From Streptomyces griseus subsp. griseus (GTDB taxonomy: Bacteria; Actinomycetota; Actinomycetes; Streptomycetales; Streptomycetaceae): a stretch of DNA of 64,000 nucleotides. Shown in pieces: positions 36,926 through 46,642 of the stretch (position 1 is its first letter; each line of letters starts with the position of its first letter). Made by a program: the position numbers and the translations under genes. Under the pieces are notes generated by a model. The model saw only the letters and a program-made list of their open reading frames with translations. It did not search any database and had not been told where the DNA came from. The DNA lies in contig NZ_JOJE01000006.1 of NCBI RefSeq assembly GCF_000720255.1, positions 124,001-188,000 on the forward strand. Reading direction: 5' to 3'.

Positions 36926-37990
36926 ATGGCAGCAGTGGTGGGACGGAGCGAGGGCTCCTTTGTGCCGCGCAGTGCGGACGTCGCCCGCCTGGCCGGGGTG
37001 TCGCGCAAGACGGTGTCCCGGGTCCTCAACAACGAGCCCTATGTCTCCGAGGAGGCACGCACAAAGGTCCTCGCGGCCGCCGAGGAACTCGGCTACCGGC
37101 TCAACCAGGCGGCCAGAACACTGGCCTCCGGGCGTACCGGCTCCATCGGCGTGGTCGCCCTGGGCACCGCCGGGTACGGGACCGCTTCACTGCTCGTGCA
37201 CATCGAGCGGGCCGTGCGCGACGCGGGCTACGCGCTCCGTGTGGTCAACACGCCGGATGGCGCCCCCGCGGGTATCGCGGGGGCGGTGGAGATACTGCTC
37301 GAGCAAGGGGTGGACGGCGTCGTCGTCTCGGAACCCATCGTGGAGGGTGATGTCGGCGTCCGCGTCGACGTCCCCGTCCTCTTCCTGGGGGCACCGCCTG
37401 CTTTCCTCGCCACCCGTACCGTGACCGTGGGTGTGGGCGCACACGAGCTGGCGCGGGCGGCCACCGAGCATCTGCTGGACCTGGGACACCCGACCGTCCA
37501 TCATCTCGCCGGACCACGCCGGTGGTACGCCACCAAGGACCGCATCGAAGGATGGCAGGCGGCGCTCGCTGCGCGGGGCGCGCACGAGCCGCCGCTGCTC
37601 AACGGTGACTGGTCGGCCGCCTCCGGCCATGCCGTGGGTCGGGCGCTGGCCCCGGACCATTCCGTGACCGCTGTCTTCGCGGCGGGCGACGAGATGGCCA
37701 TGGGCCTCATCCACGCCCTGCGGGAAGCCGGGCGCCGGGTGCCGGAGGACATCAGTGTCGTCGGCTTCGACGGCAATCCGGTCTTCGCCTACGTCTCCCC
37801 TCCCCTGACCACCGTGCGCCAGCCCTTCGAGGCCGCGGCACGAGAAGGCGTCCGCCTTCTCGTGCACGCGATCGAGAAGCCCGACACCGACCTGCCGCAG
37901 GCGAGCGACCCACCGGTCGAACTCGTCGTCCGCGGCTCGACCGCGCCTCCGCCGTCCCACCCCGACAAGACGGGCCGGCGCACCACCTGA
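36926..37990 (+). CDS. LacI-family transcriptional regulator
   Basis: The 354-residue repressor has an N-terminal helix-turn-helix (SADVARLAGVSRKTVSRVLN) and hinge helix (YRLNQAARTLASGRTGSIGV), then a periplasmic-binding-protein-like sensor domain with TAVFAAGDEMAMGLIHALRE and ISVVGFDGNP. GGGAG is 5 bases before ATG 36926; a GTG at 36884 is less likely. It is divergent from the importer and galactosidase operon, so its inducer is probably a galactoside. The proline-rich last 20 residues look disordered. Confidence 0.93.
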   Translation: MAAVVGRSEGSFVPRSADVARLAGVSRKTVSRVLNNEPYVSEEARTKVLAAAEELGYRLNQAARTLASGRTGSIGVVALGTAGYGTASLLVHIERAVRDAGYALRVVNTPDGAPAGIAGAVEILLEQGVDGVVVSEPIVEGDVGVRVDVPVLFLGAPPAFLATRTVTVGVGAHELARAATEHLLDLGHPTVHHLAGPRRWYATKDRIEGWQAALAARGAHEPPLLNGDWSAASGHAVGRALAPDHSVTAVFAAGDEMAMGLIHALREAGRRVPEDISVVGFDGNPVFAYVSPPLTTVRQPFEAAAREGVRLLVHAIEKPDTDLPQASDPPVELVVRGSTAPPPSHPDKTGRRTT

Positions 37991-38215
37991 GAGCCCCCGG
38001 CAGCAGGGAACACACCGTGCCCCGGGTACAGCTCTGCCACTCGCACCGGTCGTCTCACTCCGAGAGGCGGACCGGTCCGACTCCCGTGCCGCACGACGCC
38101 GCAGTTCCTCGTACGCGGTGGACGCGCACTCCGGGCTCGCCGCTTCCTGCCCTGTTCGGTCCCGGGGCGGCAGGCACCGGACCCTCCTATCCCTCCCCTG
38201 TTCTGAGAGCCGCAC

Positions 38216-40273
38216 ATGTCCCCTGCACTGTTGGGCGCCAGACCCGGCGCCGCTCAGCGTTCCCGTCCCACCACCCTGCTGTTCCTGTTCCTGGCGCTGA
38301 TCGTCGCCGCGGCGACGATGATGCTGCCGGCCGCGGGACGGGCGCAGGCCCTCTCGCGTCCCTCGCAGACGATGTACACCCCGCCCGCGGGGGCACCCTC
38401 GCCCGGCTCCCTGTATCCACGGGTGCTGCGCCTCCAGCACAACGGATCAGCCAACAGCACCCTGCTCGCCACCTTCGAGCAGTACACCAGCGGCACGCCG
38501 GTCTTCCCGATCTACCGCTCCACCGACAACGGCAACTCCTGGAGCAAGCTCTCCGACGTCGCCGACACCCAGAACGGCTGGGGCATGCGCTGGCAGCCCG
38601 AGCTCTTCGAACTGCCCACCGCCATAGGTGACTTCCCGGCCGGGACCATCCTGGCCGCGGGTGACTCGGTGCCCTCCGACCGGTCGGCCACCAAGATCGA
38701 CCTGTACGCCAGCACCGACCGCGGTCAGACTTGGAGCTTCGTCAGCAACATCGCCACCGGTGGCTCGGCGTTCGACACCAACGGCCAGACTCCCGTGTGG
38801 GAGCCGTTCTTCCTGGTCTCCGACGGCAAGCTGATCGTCTACTACTCCGACCAGCGCGACCCCGACCACGGCCAGAAGATCGTGCACCAGGTCTCCACGG
38901 ACGCCCGCACCTGGGGCCCCGCCGTCGACGACGTGGCCATGCCCACCGCCGGCGACCGGCCGGGCATGCCCACCGTCGCGAAGCTGCCGAACGGCAAGTA
39001 CGTCCTGTCGTACGAGTACGGCGGCGCTCCCGAGGGCAACTTCTCCGTCTACTACAAGATCTCCTCCGACCCGGAGGCATTCGGCTCGGTCACCGGCATC
39101 CCGCTGCGGACGACGGACGGCGTGGTGCCCCAGAGCGCTCCCTACATGACCTGGCTGCCCACCGGAGGCCCCAACGGAACCCTCGCCGTCAGCGCCAACA
39201 GCGCCGAGGACCTGTTCATCAACACGCAGAACGGCGCCGCGAACACCTGGACGCGCATCAGCGCCAATGTGGCCGGCGGCTACAGCCGCGGCATGACGGC
39301 CCTCCCCGACGGGCACAGCCTGCTGATCCTCAGCGCCGGACGCGGAGGCAGCAACCTCTCCAACCCGGTCACATACAGCACGATCGACCTGGGCGGCGGC
39401 ATCTCCAACGGCGCCACTTACACCATGACCAACGCGAACAGCGCCCTGAACCTCACCATCGTCGGCGGCTCCACCACCAACGGCACCACCGCCACCCAGC
39501 AGAACCCCACCACCTCCACCAACCAGCAGTGGCGCTTGGAGCAGCAGTCCTCGGGCTACTTCAAGATCTTCAACGTCGCCAGCGGCAAGGTCCTCGGCGT
39601 CCAGAACCAGTCCACCGCCGACGGCGCAACCGTCCTGCAGTGGGATGACAACGGCACCCTCGACCACGAATGGGCCGTCGCGCCCCACCCGGCCGGCGGG
39701 TACAGCATCACCAACCGCATCAGTGGCAAGTTCCTCGAAATACCCAGCGCCTCCACCACCGTCGGCACCACCGCCGTCCAGTGGAGCAGCACCACCTGCG
39801 GCTGCCAGCGCTGGAACCTCACCCAGACCGCCCTGCCGCCCCTGGGCACCGGCCAGTACGTCCTGGTGAACAAGAACAGCGGCAAGTACCTCGACATCCC
39901 GAACGGCTCCACCACCGCCGGCACCGCCGTCGGGCAGTGGCAGAACACGGCCTGCGCCTGCCAGCTCTTCACCTTCCAGTCCGCGGGCAGCGGCGCCTGG
40001 ACCATCAAGAACGTCAAGAGCAACCTCAACCTCGACATCCAAGGCTCCTCCACCACAGCGGGAGCGGCCGTCGTCCAGAACACCGCCTCCAGCGCCGACT
40101 CCCAGAGGTGGACCCTCACCGACGCGGGCGGCGGCTACTACAAACTCCGGAACGTGAACAGCACCCTCGTCGCCGGCGTCGCCCAGTCCTCCACCGCGAA
40201 CGGGGCAGCCGTCATCCAGTGGGGCAGCGCCAGCCTCGACGACCAGCTCTGGAAGATCGTCCGGATCAATTGA
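38216..40273 (+). CDS. Secreted sialidase-fold (GH33/GH93-like) hydrolase with two RICIN domains
   Basis: The 685-residue secreted protein has a signal peptide over about residues 1-45 (LLFLFLALIVAAATMMLPAA). A beta-propeller runs to about 395 and carries Asp boxes at 102-109 (STDNGNSW), 166-173 (STDRGQTW) and 227-233. Two ricin-type beta-trefoils follow (about 400-535 and 545-685) with repeated NxxSGKxLxI and QW elements. The propeller resembles exo-arabinanases and sialidases; the lectin tails would hold polysaccharide. Beside beta-galactosidases, arabinogalactan is a fair guess for the substrate. The start ATG 38216 has TGAGAG upstream. Two hairpins follow the stop. Confidence 0.85.
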   Translation: MSPALLGARPGAAQRSRPTTLLFLFLALIVAAATMMLPAAGRAQALSRPSQTMYTPPAGAPSPGSLYPRVLRLQHNGSANSTLLATFEQYTSGTPVFPIYRSTDNGNSWSKLSDVADTQNGWGMRWQPELFELPTAIGDFPAGTILAAGDSVPSDRSATKIDLYASTDRGQTWSFVSNIATGGSAFDTNGQTPVWEPFFLVSDGKLIVYYSDQRDPDHGQKIVHQVSTDARTWGPAVDDVAMPTAGDRPGMPTVAKLPNGKYVLSYEYGGAPEGNFSVYYKISSDPEAFGSVTGIPLRTTDGVVPQSAPYMTWLPTGGPNGTLAVSANSAEDLFINTQNGAANTWTRISANVAGGYSRGMTALPDGHSLLILSAGRGGSNLSNPVTYSTIDLGGGISNGATYTMTNANSALNLTIVGGSTTNGTTATQQNPTTSTNQQWRLEQQSSGYFKIFNVASGKVLGVQNQSTADGATVLQWDDNGTLDHEWAVAPHPAGGYSITNRISGKFLEIPSASTTVGTTAVQWSSTTCGCQRWNLTQTALPPLGTGQYVLVNKNSGKYLDIPNGSTTAGTAVGQWQNTACACQLFTFQSAGSGAWTIKNVKSNLNLDIQGSSTTAGAAVVQNTASSADSQRWTLTDAGGGYYKLRNVNSTLVAGVAQSSTANGAAVIQWGSASLDDQLWKIVRIN

Positions 40274-40294
40274 CAGCTTCCACCGTGCCACGAC

Positions 40295-40360
40295 CAGGCG
40301 CGGGAACCGCCGGCGAAGCGGTTCCCGCGCCTGACGTCTGCCCCGGCCGACCGGCCGGGG
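40295..40360 (+). terminator. Two successive terminator hairpins
   Basis: The first stem (40295-40333) has 16-bp arms, CAGGCGCGGGAACCGC, around a 7-base loop. The second (40341-40360) is CCCCGGCC-GACC-GGCCGGGG. They lie just after the RICIN protein gene and should isolate it from the histidine kinase gene. Confidence 0.85.
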
Positions 40361-40384
40361 CACAGCCGACCGCTCCTCTCTACA

Positions 40385-41686
40385 GTGACCGATGTGAACC
40401 TCCTGCCTGCGCCGGACGACCTCACCATGACGCGGACCCGCCGACAGGGCTGCCTGCGTGCGGTGGGCATCACCACGCTGGTCCTGCTGGCCGCCGCGGA
40501 CGTGCTCATCGCCGTCGTGAACGGCAAGACCCTCTTGCCGGTGCTCCTGCTCCTGTCGCTCGGCTTCGCGGCCGTCCTCTGGCCCTCCGCCCGGCAACCC
40601 GCGTGGCTCACCCCTCAACTGCGGACCGCCGTGCCAGCAGGTGTGTCCCTGGCCTTGACCGCCGTGGCCGCGACGGCCGAGCGCGTGCGGACACTCGGCC
40701 CCGGTGAAGTGACGGTCCTGCTCTGCCTGTTGTTGATCGCCGTCCGTACCTGCTCACCACGGTGGGTGTGGCTGTGTGCCGTCCTCACCGGCGGGGCGAC
40801 AGTGGTGGTGCCGCTGCGCTTCCACGACGTCATCGCCAAGGAAGACGCGCTGCTGTTCGCGCTGCCGTTGGCGCTGCTGGCCGGCGTATTCGCCGGCCTC
40901 GGCGCCTGTCTGCGCTCCCTGGACCACAGACGCGGCGTCGCGGTCGCCGAGACGCGCCGCTCCGAACGCCTTGCCATGGCGGCCGACCTGCACGACTTCG
41001 TCGCCCACCATGTCACCGGCATCCTGGTCCAGACACAGATGGCCCGCATGATGGCCGCCACCGAACCCGACCGCCTGGACCCGGTCCTGGCGGGCATCGA
41101 ACAGGCCGCGACCCAGGCGCTCGACTCCATGCGCGTGACCGTCGGCATCCTGCGCAGTGGCCCGCAGGAGACGGCCCGCCTCGAGCCAGGCGAGAACCGC
41201 CCGGTAGGGGACCTGAAAGCCCTTGCGGAACTGGTGGACGGGTTCGGCGGTCCGATCGGTCCGAACGCCGAACTGCACGGCGACGCCTCAGTGCCCCGGC
41301 ACCTGCCCCACGAGGTGCAGGCTGCCGCCTACCGCGTCGTCCAGGAAGCCCTCACGAACGTACGGCGCCACGCCGCCGACGCCACCGAAGTCACCGTGGC
41401 CCTCGCGCACACCGACGACACCCTGCGCGTGACAGTGCGCGACAACGGCCGCGGAGGCGCCCCGATGCCGAACGCCGCCCGCGGCGGAGGCTTCGGCATC
41501 GTCGGCCTCACCGAACGTGTCACCGCCCTCGACGGCACACTTCACACCGGCCCACGCAATGACCACGGCTGGGAGGTCGTGGCCCTCCTCCCCACCGTGA
41601 GACGCGCTGCGACCGCGCGCCGCCTGGCCGACGACCCTCATCGCGAAGGCGGGGCCTACGAACGGGGATTCCGCCCGGGAGGGTAG
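40385..41686 (+). CDS. Sensor histidine kinase (NarL/DesK type, HisKA_3), orphan
   Basis: The protein has up to 433 residues, with four to six membrane helices in the first 175, then the dimerisation motif around His203 (ADLHDFVAHHVTGI). The GHKL ATPase domain shows VVQEALTNVRRHA, VRDNGRGG and GIVGLTERV. Such kinases normally sit beside a LuxR-type response regulator, but the next gene is an unrelated hydrolase on the other strand. The start is uncertain: GTG 40385 gives the longest frame, and TACAGT at 40381-40386 suggests a leaderless start at GTG 40394. ATG 40427 is also possible. Confidence 0.88.
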   Translation: MTDVNLLPAPDDLTMTRTRRQGCLRAVGITTLVLLAAADVLIAVVNGKTLLPVLLLLSLGFAAVLWPSARQPAWLTPQLRTAVPAGVSLALTAVAATAERVRTLGPGEVTVLLCLLLIAVRTCSPRWVWLCAVLTGGATVVVPLRFHDVIAKEDALLFALPLALLAGVFAGLGACLRSLDHRRGVAVAETRRSERLAMAADLHDFVAHHVTGILVQTQMARMMAATEPDRLDPVLAGIEQAATQALDSMRVTVGILRSGPQETARLEPGENRPVGDLKALAELVDGFGGPIGPNAELHGDASVPRHLPHEVQAAAYRVVQEALTNVRRHAADATEVTVALAHTDDTLRVTVRDNGRGGAPMPNAARGGGFGIVGLTERVTALDGTLHTGPRNDHGWEVVALLPTVRRAATARRLADDPHREGGAYERGFRPGG

Positions 41687-41838
41687 GTCGGCGGCCGGAT
41701 CTGTGGCTGTGTGCGAGGGGACAGGCCGGGATCCGGGAGACCGCCGTCCGCGCGAGTGCCTCGTTGGGTGGCGAAGCAGGCAGGCGCATGCCGTCGGCGT
41801 CGGGTGAAGGACAGTTGGGCGCCGGGGCGGAGCGCAGG

Positions 41839-42669
41839 CTAGTTGTCGTCGAGGTGGTCGATGATCAGGCCGGTGAGGGCCTCGGGAGCCTCGTCAGGCA
41901 CCCAGTGGCTGATGCCTTGCAGTGCGTGGAACGAGTAGGGGCCGCTCACCCATTTCTCTGTGGCATGAGCGGCCGTGGATCCGAGCGCGACGTCCTCGGT
42001 CCCCCAGACGTAGAGCGTGGGTGCCTGGATCTTCCCGACCGCGGCGTCGGGCCGGTCAGCGCGGTAGTAGTTGAGGGCCGCGCTCAGGGCGCCGGGCTCG
42101 GAGAGACGCCGTACGTACGCGTCGACGTGACGGGCGGGAACTCTGCCCTGATAGAGCGAACGCAGGAACGTGGCGTCGTCCGCCAGGAAGCGGGCCTCGG
42201 TGTCGGGGCTCCGCCAGTCCCGCTGGTACTGGGAGCGACGGCGCTGGTCGTCGTCGGTGCTGTGCGCCTCGCCCAACGCACTGGGATGCGGTGTCGACAC
42301 CGCGGTGAGCGTGCGCAGTCGCTCGGCATGCCGGGCCGCGGTCCACCAGGCGATGGCACCGCCCCAGTCGTGCCCGACGAGGTCGAAGCGATCCCAGGCG
42401 AGTGCGTCGGCCACCGCCAGAACGTCCCCGACCAGTTCGCTCACCCCGTACGCTTCGGCCTGCGTGGGGCGCACACCTGGCGAATAGCCGCGGGTGTCGG
42501 GCGCTACTGCGAGGAAGCCCTGGTCACCCAGCGCGGCCACCTGCTCCTCCCAGACGATGGCGGTCTGGGGAAAGCCGTGCAGGAGCAGGACCGGGCGGCC
42601 GTCGGCGGGTCCTGCTGTGATCGCGTCGAAGGTGCCTGAAGCCGACGGGATCTCAAGATGTTCTGTCAT
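41839..42669 (-). CDS. Alpha/beta hydrolase with Asp nucleophile (epoxide hydrolase-like)
   Basis: In this 276-residue enzyme the oxyanion motif is LLLHGFPQT, the nucleophile elbow [11 protein letters not shown] with Asp rather than Ser, and the catalytic His is in [11 protein letters not shown]. This makes it an epoxide hydrolase or dehalogenase-like member rather than an esterase. The acid is probably the Asp in [15 protein letters not shown] stands before ATG 42669. A TetR gene and a SnoaL-like gene lie just upstream on the same strand, and the three may be one regulated unit. Confidence 0.88.
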   Translation of the reverse strand: MTEHLEIPSASGTFDAITAGPADGRPVLLLHGFPQTAIVWEEQVAALGDQGFLAVAPDTRGYSPGVRPTQAEAYGVSELVGDVLAVADALAWDRFDLVGHDWGGAIAWWTAARHAERLRTLTAVSTPHPSALGEAHSTDDDQRRRSQYQRDWRSPDTEARFLADDATFLRSLYQGRVPARHVDAYVRRLSEPGALSAALNYYRADRPDAAVGKIQAPTLYVWGTEDVALGSTAAHATEKWVSGPYSFHALQGISHWVPDEAPEALTGLIIDHLDDN

Positions 42670-42900
42670 GATGCATCCTTTTCGGGAAGGCGGGCGCCTA
42701 TGGGGGGCGTCATGCCCACGAGCTGTTCGAACGGCCTGGGCCCGCGCCTCGCCGCGCCGGAAATGCCCGTCAGGACGAGGCAACGGGTGGCGATGCGGCG
42801 ACGACTGCCCACCCGACGTTGCCGTTCCGCCGATCGCCGGTGTGGCGACGCTGCGGGTGCCCGCTCCGAGGGGCGAAGGGGGGCTGTCGCCGCTTGCCGC

Positions 42901-43455
42901 TCACGGCTCGTCGGCGGGTGGATCCGTGTGGCCGATGATCCAGGCGCACCACTCCGCGTCGGCGCGCCGTCCAGGAAGGTCCAGCACCGTGGAGACCGTC
43001 AGGACGAGACCGGTTGCGAAGAACGATCGCACCTGCTTGGAGTCGGCGTCCGTCAGGCGGATGATGGTCTGCTGGAGGTCGAGCTGGCGTCGCCGTACCG
43101 ACTTCTGGACCACCACGTCGCCTGCCGCGGCGTAAGCCTGCAACAGGACGAGGCCGACGGTGGGCCGGCTCTGCAGCAGCTGCCGATAGGCGTCACCGAG
43201 CGCGCTCAGCGACGGTTCGGCACTCTCGAACGTGGCCTCGATCCTGTCGTAGGCCGCATGTACGACCTGAAGGAACAGATCACGCTTCGAGCCGAACATC
43301 TGCACGATGCGGGGGTGTGAGATCCCGACACGGGCGGCGATCGCCTCGATGCCCGCCCCCGACAGCCCCTTCAGGGCGAACTCCGCGTCAGCCGCTTCCA
43401 TGATCTCGGCCCGCCGCACCGCCGCGGGTTTACGCGTGCGGCCCGGCTCGGTCAC
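42901..43455 (-). CDS. TetR-family regulator
   Basis: The 184-residue repressor has the DNA-binding helices RRAEIMEAADAEFALKGLSG, then IEAIAARVGISHPRIVQMFG. The C-terminal domain is helical and ends with DPPADEP. The start GTG 43455 overlaps the stop of the SnoaL gene (GTGA), so both are made from one message starting at the operator near 43900. It probably represses that promoter and perhaps the hydrolase after it. Confidence 0.9.
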   Translation of the reverse strand: MTEPGRTRKPAAVRRAEIMEAADAEFALKGLSGAGIEAIAARVGISHPRIVQMFGSKRDLFLQVVHAAYDRIEATFESAEPSLSALGDAYRQLLQSRPTVGLVLLQAYAAAGDVVVQKSVRRRQLDLQQTIIRLTDADSKQVRSFFATGLVLTVSTVLDLPGRRADAEWCAWIIGHTDPPADEP

Positions 43456-43892
43456 TGCCCGGTTTCCGCGCGGTTGAGCTGGCTCAGCACCGAACGGTAG
43501 TCGTACAGGCATCGGTAGGCGTGGATCAGTCCGTCCTCGCCCAGCTCCAGGCGGTCGTCACCGTGGAACTCCACGCGCTGATCCGTGCCGGCGAGGGTCC
43601 CCGAGAAGTGCCACGCCACCAGTACGGCCCGCCGACTCACCTCCCCGTACAACCCCATACGCGTGAACGAGTAGTCGGGAAAGGCGTGTGCCATCTGCCT
43701 AACGAAGCCGCGGATGCTGTCACGGCCGTGCGCTGTCTCACCCAGTGCCGGCTCGTCATACACCAGGCCCTCGGCGCACAGCGCCGCCACGGCGTCGCCG
43801 TCGTGCTCGTTCCAGGCACTCTCCCATCGATCGCAGAACGCCTCGAGGGCGTCGATGTCTGTTGCGGCCGCTTCGGCCAGGAGCGTAGTCAT
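43452..43892 (-). CDS. SnoaL-like (NTF2-fold) protein
   Basis: The 146-residue protein shows FCDRWESAWNEHDGDAVAAL, then FVRQMAHAFPDYSFTRMGLY and VAWHFSGTLAGTDQRVEFHG. This is the nuclear-transport-factor-2 fold of SnoaL-like enzymes and polyketide-cyclase relatives. The conserved HD and HG positions are kept, but no specific reaction can be named. No ribosome site stands before ATG 43892; a -10-like TAAGTT a few bases upstream suggests a leaderless start. It is the first gene of the SnoaL-TetR message. Confidence 0.85.
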   Translation of the reverse strand: MTTLLAEAAATDIDALEAFCDRWESAWNEHDGDAVAALCAEGLVYDEPALGETAHGRDSIRGFVRQMAHAFPDYSFTRMGLYGEVSRRAVLVAWHFSGTLAGTDQRVEFHGDDRLELGEDGLIHAYRCLYDYRSVLSQLNRAETGQ

Positions 43893-43899
43893 GTTTCTA

Positions 43900-43913
43900 A
43901 CTTACAAGTAAGT
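43900..43913. promoter_or_regulatory. Palindromic TetR-type operator
   Basis: ACTTAC-AA-GTAAGT is an inverted repeat with 6-bp arms lying 7 bases before the SnoaL start codon. The same half site is repeated once more (GTAAGTAAG). It overlaps the likely -10, where a bound TetR protein would block transcription. Confidence 0.65.
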
Positions 43914-43969
43914 AAGAAGAGAGCCCAATGGTGACTGGAGGAACGGACAGGCTGCCGGCGAGGGGACCG

Positions 43970-44006
43970 CGTTTGGCCTCAGGCACGGCGTGCCCGAGGC
44001 CAAACG
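43970..44006. terminator. Strong hairpin terminator
   Basis: CGTTTGGCCTC and its complement form an 11-bp stem that continues inward as GGCAC/GTGCC after one mismatch. It lies 14 bases after the end of the FtsX-type permease gene. Confidence 0.88.
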
Positions 44007-44020
44007 GCGACGCGCTCCGT

Positions 44021-46534
44021 CTACTCGGTCTTGATGGCGGTGAGCATGTTCAGCCGGGCCGCGCTGCGGGCCGGCCACATGGCGGCCAGCAGGCCGACCA
44101 GCGCCGCCAGCAGGAGGAAGAGCCCGAACCGGTCCCACGGCAGCACCAGCGCGTATCCGGGGATGTCCGCCTTCACGATCTCGCAGACGGCCCAGCCCAG
44201 GAAGGTTCCGACCGCCATGCCGACCGCCGCGCCGAAGAGGGAGATGACCACGGACTCCAGCTGGATCATCCGCGTCACGCCCCGCCGGTCGAGTCCGACG
44301 GCACGCAGCATGCCGACCTCCCGCTGCCGCTCGAAGACCGACATCGCGAGCGTGTTGACCACCCCGAGCACGGCGATGAGCAGGGAGATCGCCAGCAGTG
44401 CGTACAGGACGTTCAGCACGGTGCCGAAGGCTCCGCTGAACTCCTCGCGGATGGCCTGCCGGTCATCGATCTTGATCCCCGGGCGCCCGGCGAGGGCGTC
44501 GGCGAGTGCCTTCTCGTGCGTGCTGCCATCCGTCTTGAGGTAGGCCTTCGAGGAAGTCGTGGAGGTGGCGTTCGGATCGATCACGTCCGCGGAGACGACG
44601 ACCGGCAGGACGACTTCGTTGGACTCGAAGACGGCCCCGACGGTCAGCTTGCGGCTCTTGTCGGAGTCCCCGTACACGGCCGGCAGGGTGTCCCCCACTT
44701 TCCAGCCGTGGGCCCGCGCTTCGTCTTCGGCGACGGCGACCTGCCCCTTCGCGAGCGTGCCCTGCGAGCCTGATACGACCGGGAGGCGGATGGCCTTGTC
44801 GAAGTCCGCCGGGGTGACGGCGGAGACATCCTCCTGGATGCCGTCGAGTTGCATCCAGGACTGCTGTTCCTCCGACACCGTCGTGACGCCGGGGGCCTTG
44901 CGCAGTGCGGCGGCCGCCGAGGTGTCCAGGCCCGCGCCGCTGTCCGTGACCATGTAGTCCGCCTTGACGATGTCCGTCGTCATCCTGTCCGTGGACTGGC
45001 CGACGGTGGTGGCGAGTACGGTCAGAGCGCTGACCAGCGTGAGGCCGATGGCCAGCGCGGAGGCGGTGGCGCCGGTACGGCGCGGGCTGCGTACGGCGTT
45101 CTGGCCGGCGAGCTTGCCGGAGACCCCGAAGCCGCGCCGCAGCAGCGGCTGTACGAGGGCGATCACGGGCCGGGACAGCAACGGGATCAGCACGAGGACA
45201 CCAGTCACTACGAGGACGGCACCGAGTCCGACGAGCGCTTTGCCGAGGGAGCCGCCGGCCCCTGCGCCCGCGACCACGACCGCCGCGCCGAGCAGCACCA
45301 TGATGCCGCCGAGCAGGTTCCGCACCAGCAGGGACCTGGTGGTGGCGGGCAGGTGTGCGCTGCCGATGGCCGCGACCGGCGGGATCTTCGCGGCGCGGCG
45401 GGCCGGCAGCCAGGCGGCCAGCATGGTGACCAGGACCCCGACGGCAGCCGCGACCAGGACGGTCGTCGCCGTGACGACCAGCGGCCCGTCCGGGTTCTTC
45501 GCGCCGAAGACACCGACCGTGGAACGCGCCACGGCGGCCATGGCGGCGCCGACTCCGAGCCCGCCGGCGGCGCCCACGATGCCGACAGCCATCGCCTCGA
45601 TCAGCACGGACCGGGTGACCTGCCTGCGGGAGGCGCCGACCGCGCGCAGCAGAGCAAGCTCGCGGGTGCGCTGGGCGGCGAGCATGGTGAAGGTGTTGGC
45701 GATCAGGAAGACGCTGACGAAGAGCGCGACGCCGGCGAAGGCGAGCAGGATCGTACTGAGCATCAACGCGTCACTCGCCCCTCCCTCGGCCCTCTCATCG
45801 GCGAGTTGCCGGCCCGTCTTGACGTCCGTGTCATCCGGAAGCACCTTCCTCAAAGTGGCGGCGAGTTCGGTGCTCGACGTGCCCGGGGCGGCGGTGACGG
45901 TGACGTACTCGTAGTAGCCGGGCTGGAGGAAGAGCCGCTGAGCGACCGGGGTGTCGAACAGCGCCAGGCTGTCGCCCAGGGCCACCCAGGTGTCGTCGGT
46001 GGTGAAGATGCCGGAGAGCTCGTACGTCTTCGCCGGCCCCCTGAAGGCGACACGCACGGTGTCGCCGACGTCGTAGCCGCCCTTCTCGGCGGTGTCCTTG
46101 TCGAGCGCGACCTGGCGGGGGTGGGTGGGCCCGCTGCCCTTGGTGAACACGTAGAGCGGGTCCTTGCCGTCCTTCCCGGGCGCGAAGTTGGCGCCCGTGC
46201 CGGATGTGCCACCGCCGATGAGCCCGCCGTCCTTGTCCGCGACGCCGGCGATCCCGCCGACACGTCCGGCGGCTCCGGCGACCCTGTCGAGTCGGGCGAT
46301 CTCGTTCAGTTCCTTCCGACTGATGCCGGGGACCTTGTCGGATTGGCCGTAGGGGCGGACCTCGACGTCCACGTGGGCGTAGCTCTTGGCCGTCTGGTCG
46401 CGGTAGCCGTCGCTGAGGGTGTCGTTGAAGATCAGGGTGCCGGAGACGAACGCGACGCCGAGCATCACGGCGAGCACGGTCATCAGCAGTCTGGCCTTGT
46501 GCGCGAGGACGTTGCGCAGGGCTGTGCGGAACAT
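44021..46534 (-). CDS. FtsX/MacB-type ABC transporter permease
   Basis: The full-length 837-residue permease has an N-terminal helix (LLMTVLAVMLGVAFVSGTLI) and a first large outer domain (about 40-265). Helices with the FtsX box RTRELALLRAVGASRRQVTR follow, then the middle helices, RSPRRTGATASALAIGLTLV, a second outer domain and a closing FtsX unit with RQREVGMLRAVGLDRRGVTR. Two FtsX domains are thus complete. The start ATG 46534 has AGGAC about 12 bases upstream. It is transcribed with the ATPase gene 108 bases above. The window-edge permease at 1-1989 is a paralogue of the same build. Confidence 0.95.
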   Translation of the reverse strand: MFRTALRNVLAHKARLLMTVLAVMLGVAFVSGTLIFNDTLSDGYRDQTAKSYAHVDVEVRPYGQSDKVPGISRKELNEIARLDRVAGAAGRVGGIAGVADKDGGLIGGGTSGTGANFAPGKDGKDPLYVFTKGSGPTHPRQVALDKDTAEKGGYDVGDTVRVAFRGPAKTYELSGIFTTDDTWVALGDSLALFDTPVAQRLFLQPGYYEYVTVTAAPGTSSTELAATLRKVLPDDTDVKTGRQLADERAEGGASDALMLSTILLAFAGVALFVSVFLIANTFTMLAAQRTRELALLRAVGASRRQVTRSVLIEAMAVGIVGAAGGLGVGAAMAAVARSTVGVFGAKNPDGPLVVTATTVLVAAAVGVLVTMLAAWLPARRAAKIPPVAAIGSAHLPATTRSLLVRNLLGGIMVLLGAAVVVAGAGAGGSLGKALVGLGAVLVVTGVLVLIPLLSRPVIALVQPLLRRGFGVSGKLAGQNAVRSPRRTGATASALAIGLTLVSALTVLATTVGQSTDRMTTDIVKADYMVTDSGAGLDTSAAAALRKAPGVTTVSEEQQSWMQLDGIQEDVSAVTPADFDKAIRLPVVSGSQGTLAKGQVAVAEDEARAHGWKVGDTLPAVYGDSDKSRKLTVGAVFESNEVVLPVVVSADVIDPNATSTTSSKAYLKTDGSTHEKALADALAGRPGIKIDDRQAIREEFSGAFGTVLNVLYALLAISLLIAVLGVVNTLAMSVFERQREVGMLRAVGLDRRGVTRMIQLESVVISLFGAAVGMAVGTFLGWAVCEIVKADIPGYALVLPWDRFGLFLLLAALVGLLAAMWPARSAARLNMLTAIKTE

Positions 46535-46642
46535 GGTGGTGTTTGTCCTGGTGAGGGGAGTGGAGGGGAAGACGGGGGTCGGTCAGGGGCTGCGTGCCGG
46601 TCCGTACGACTCGGCGCGCTCCAGCGGCTCGGCCCGAACGGC

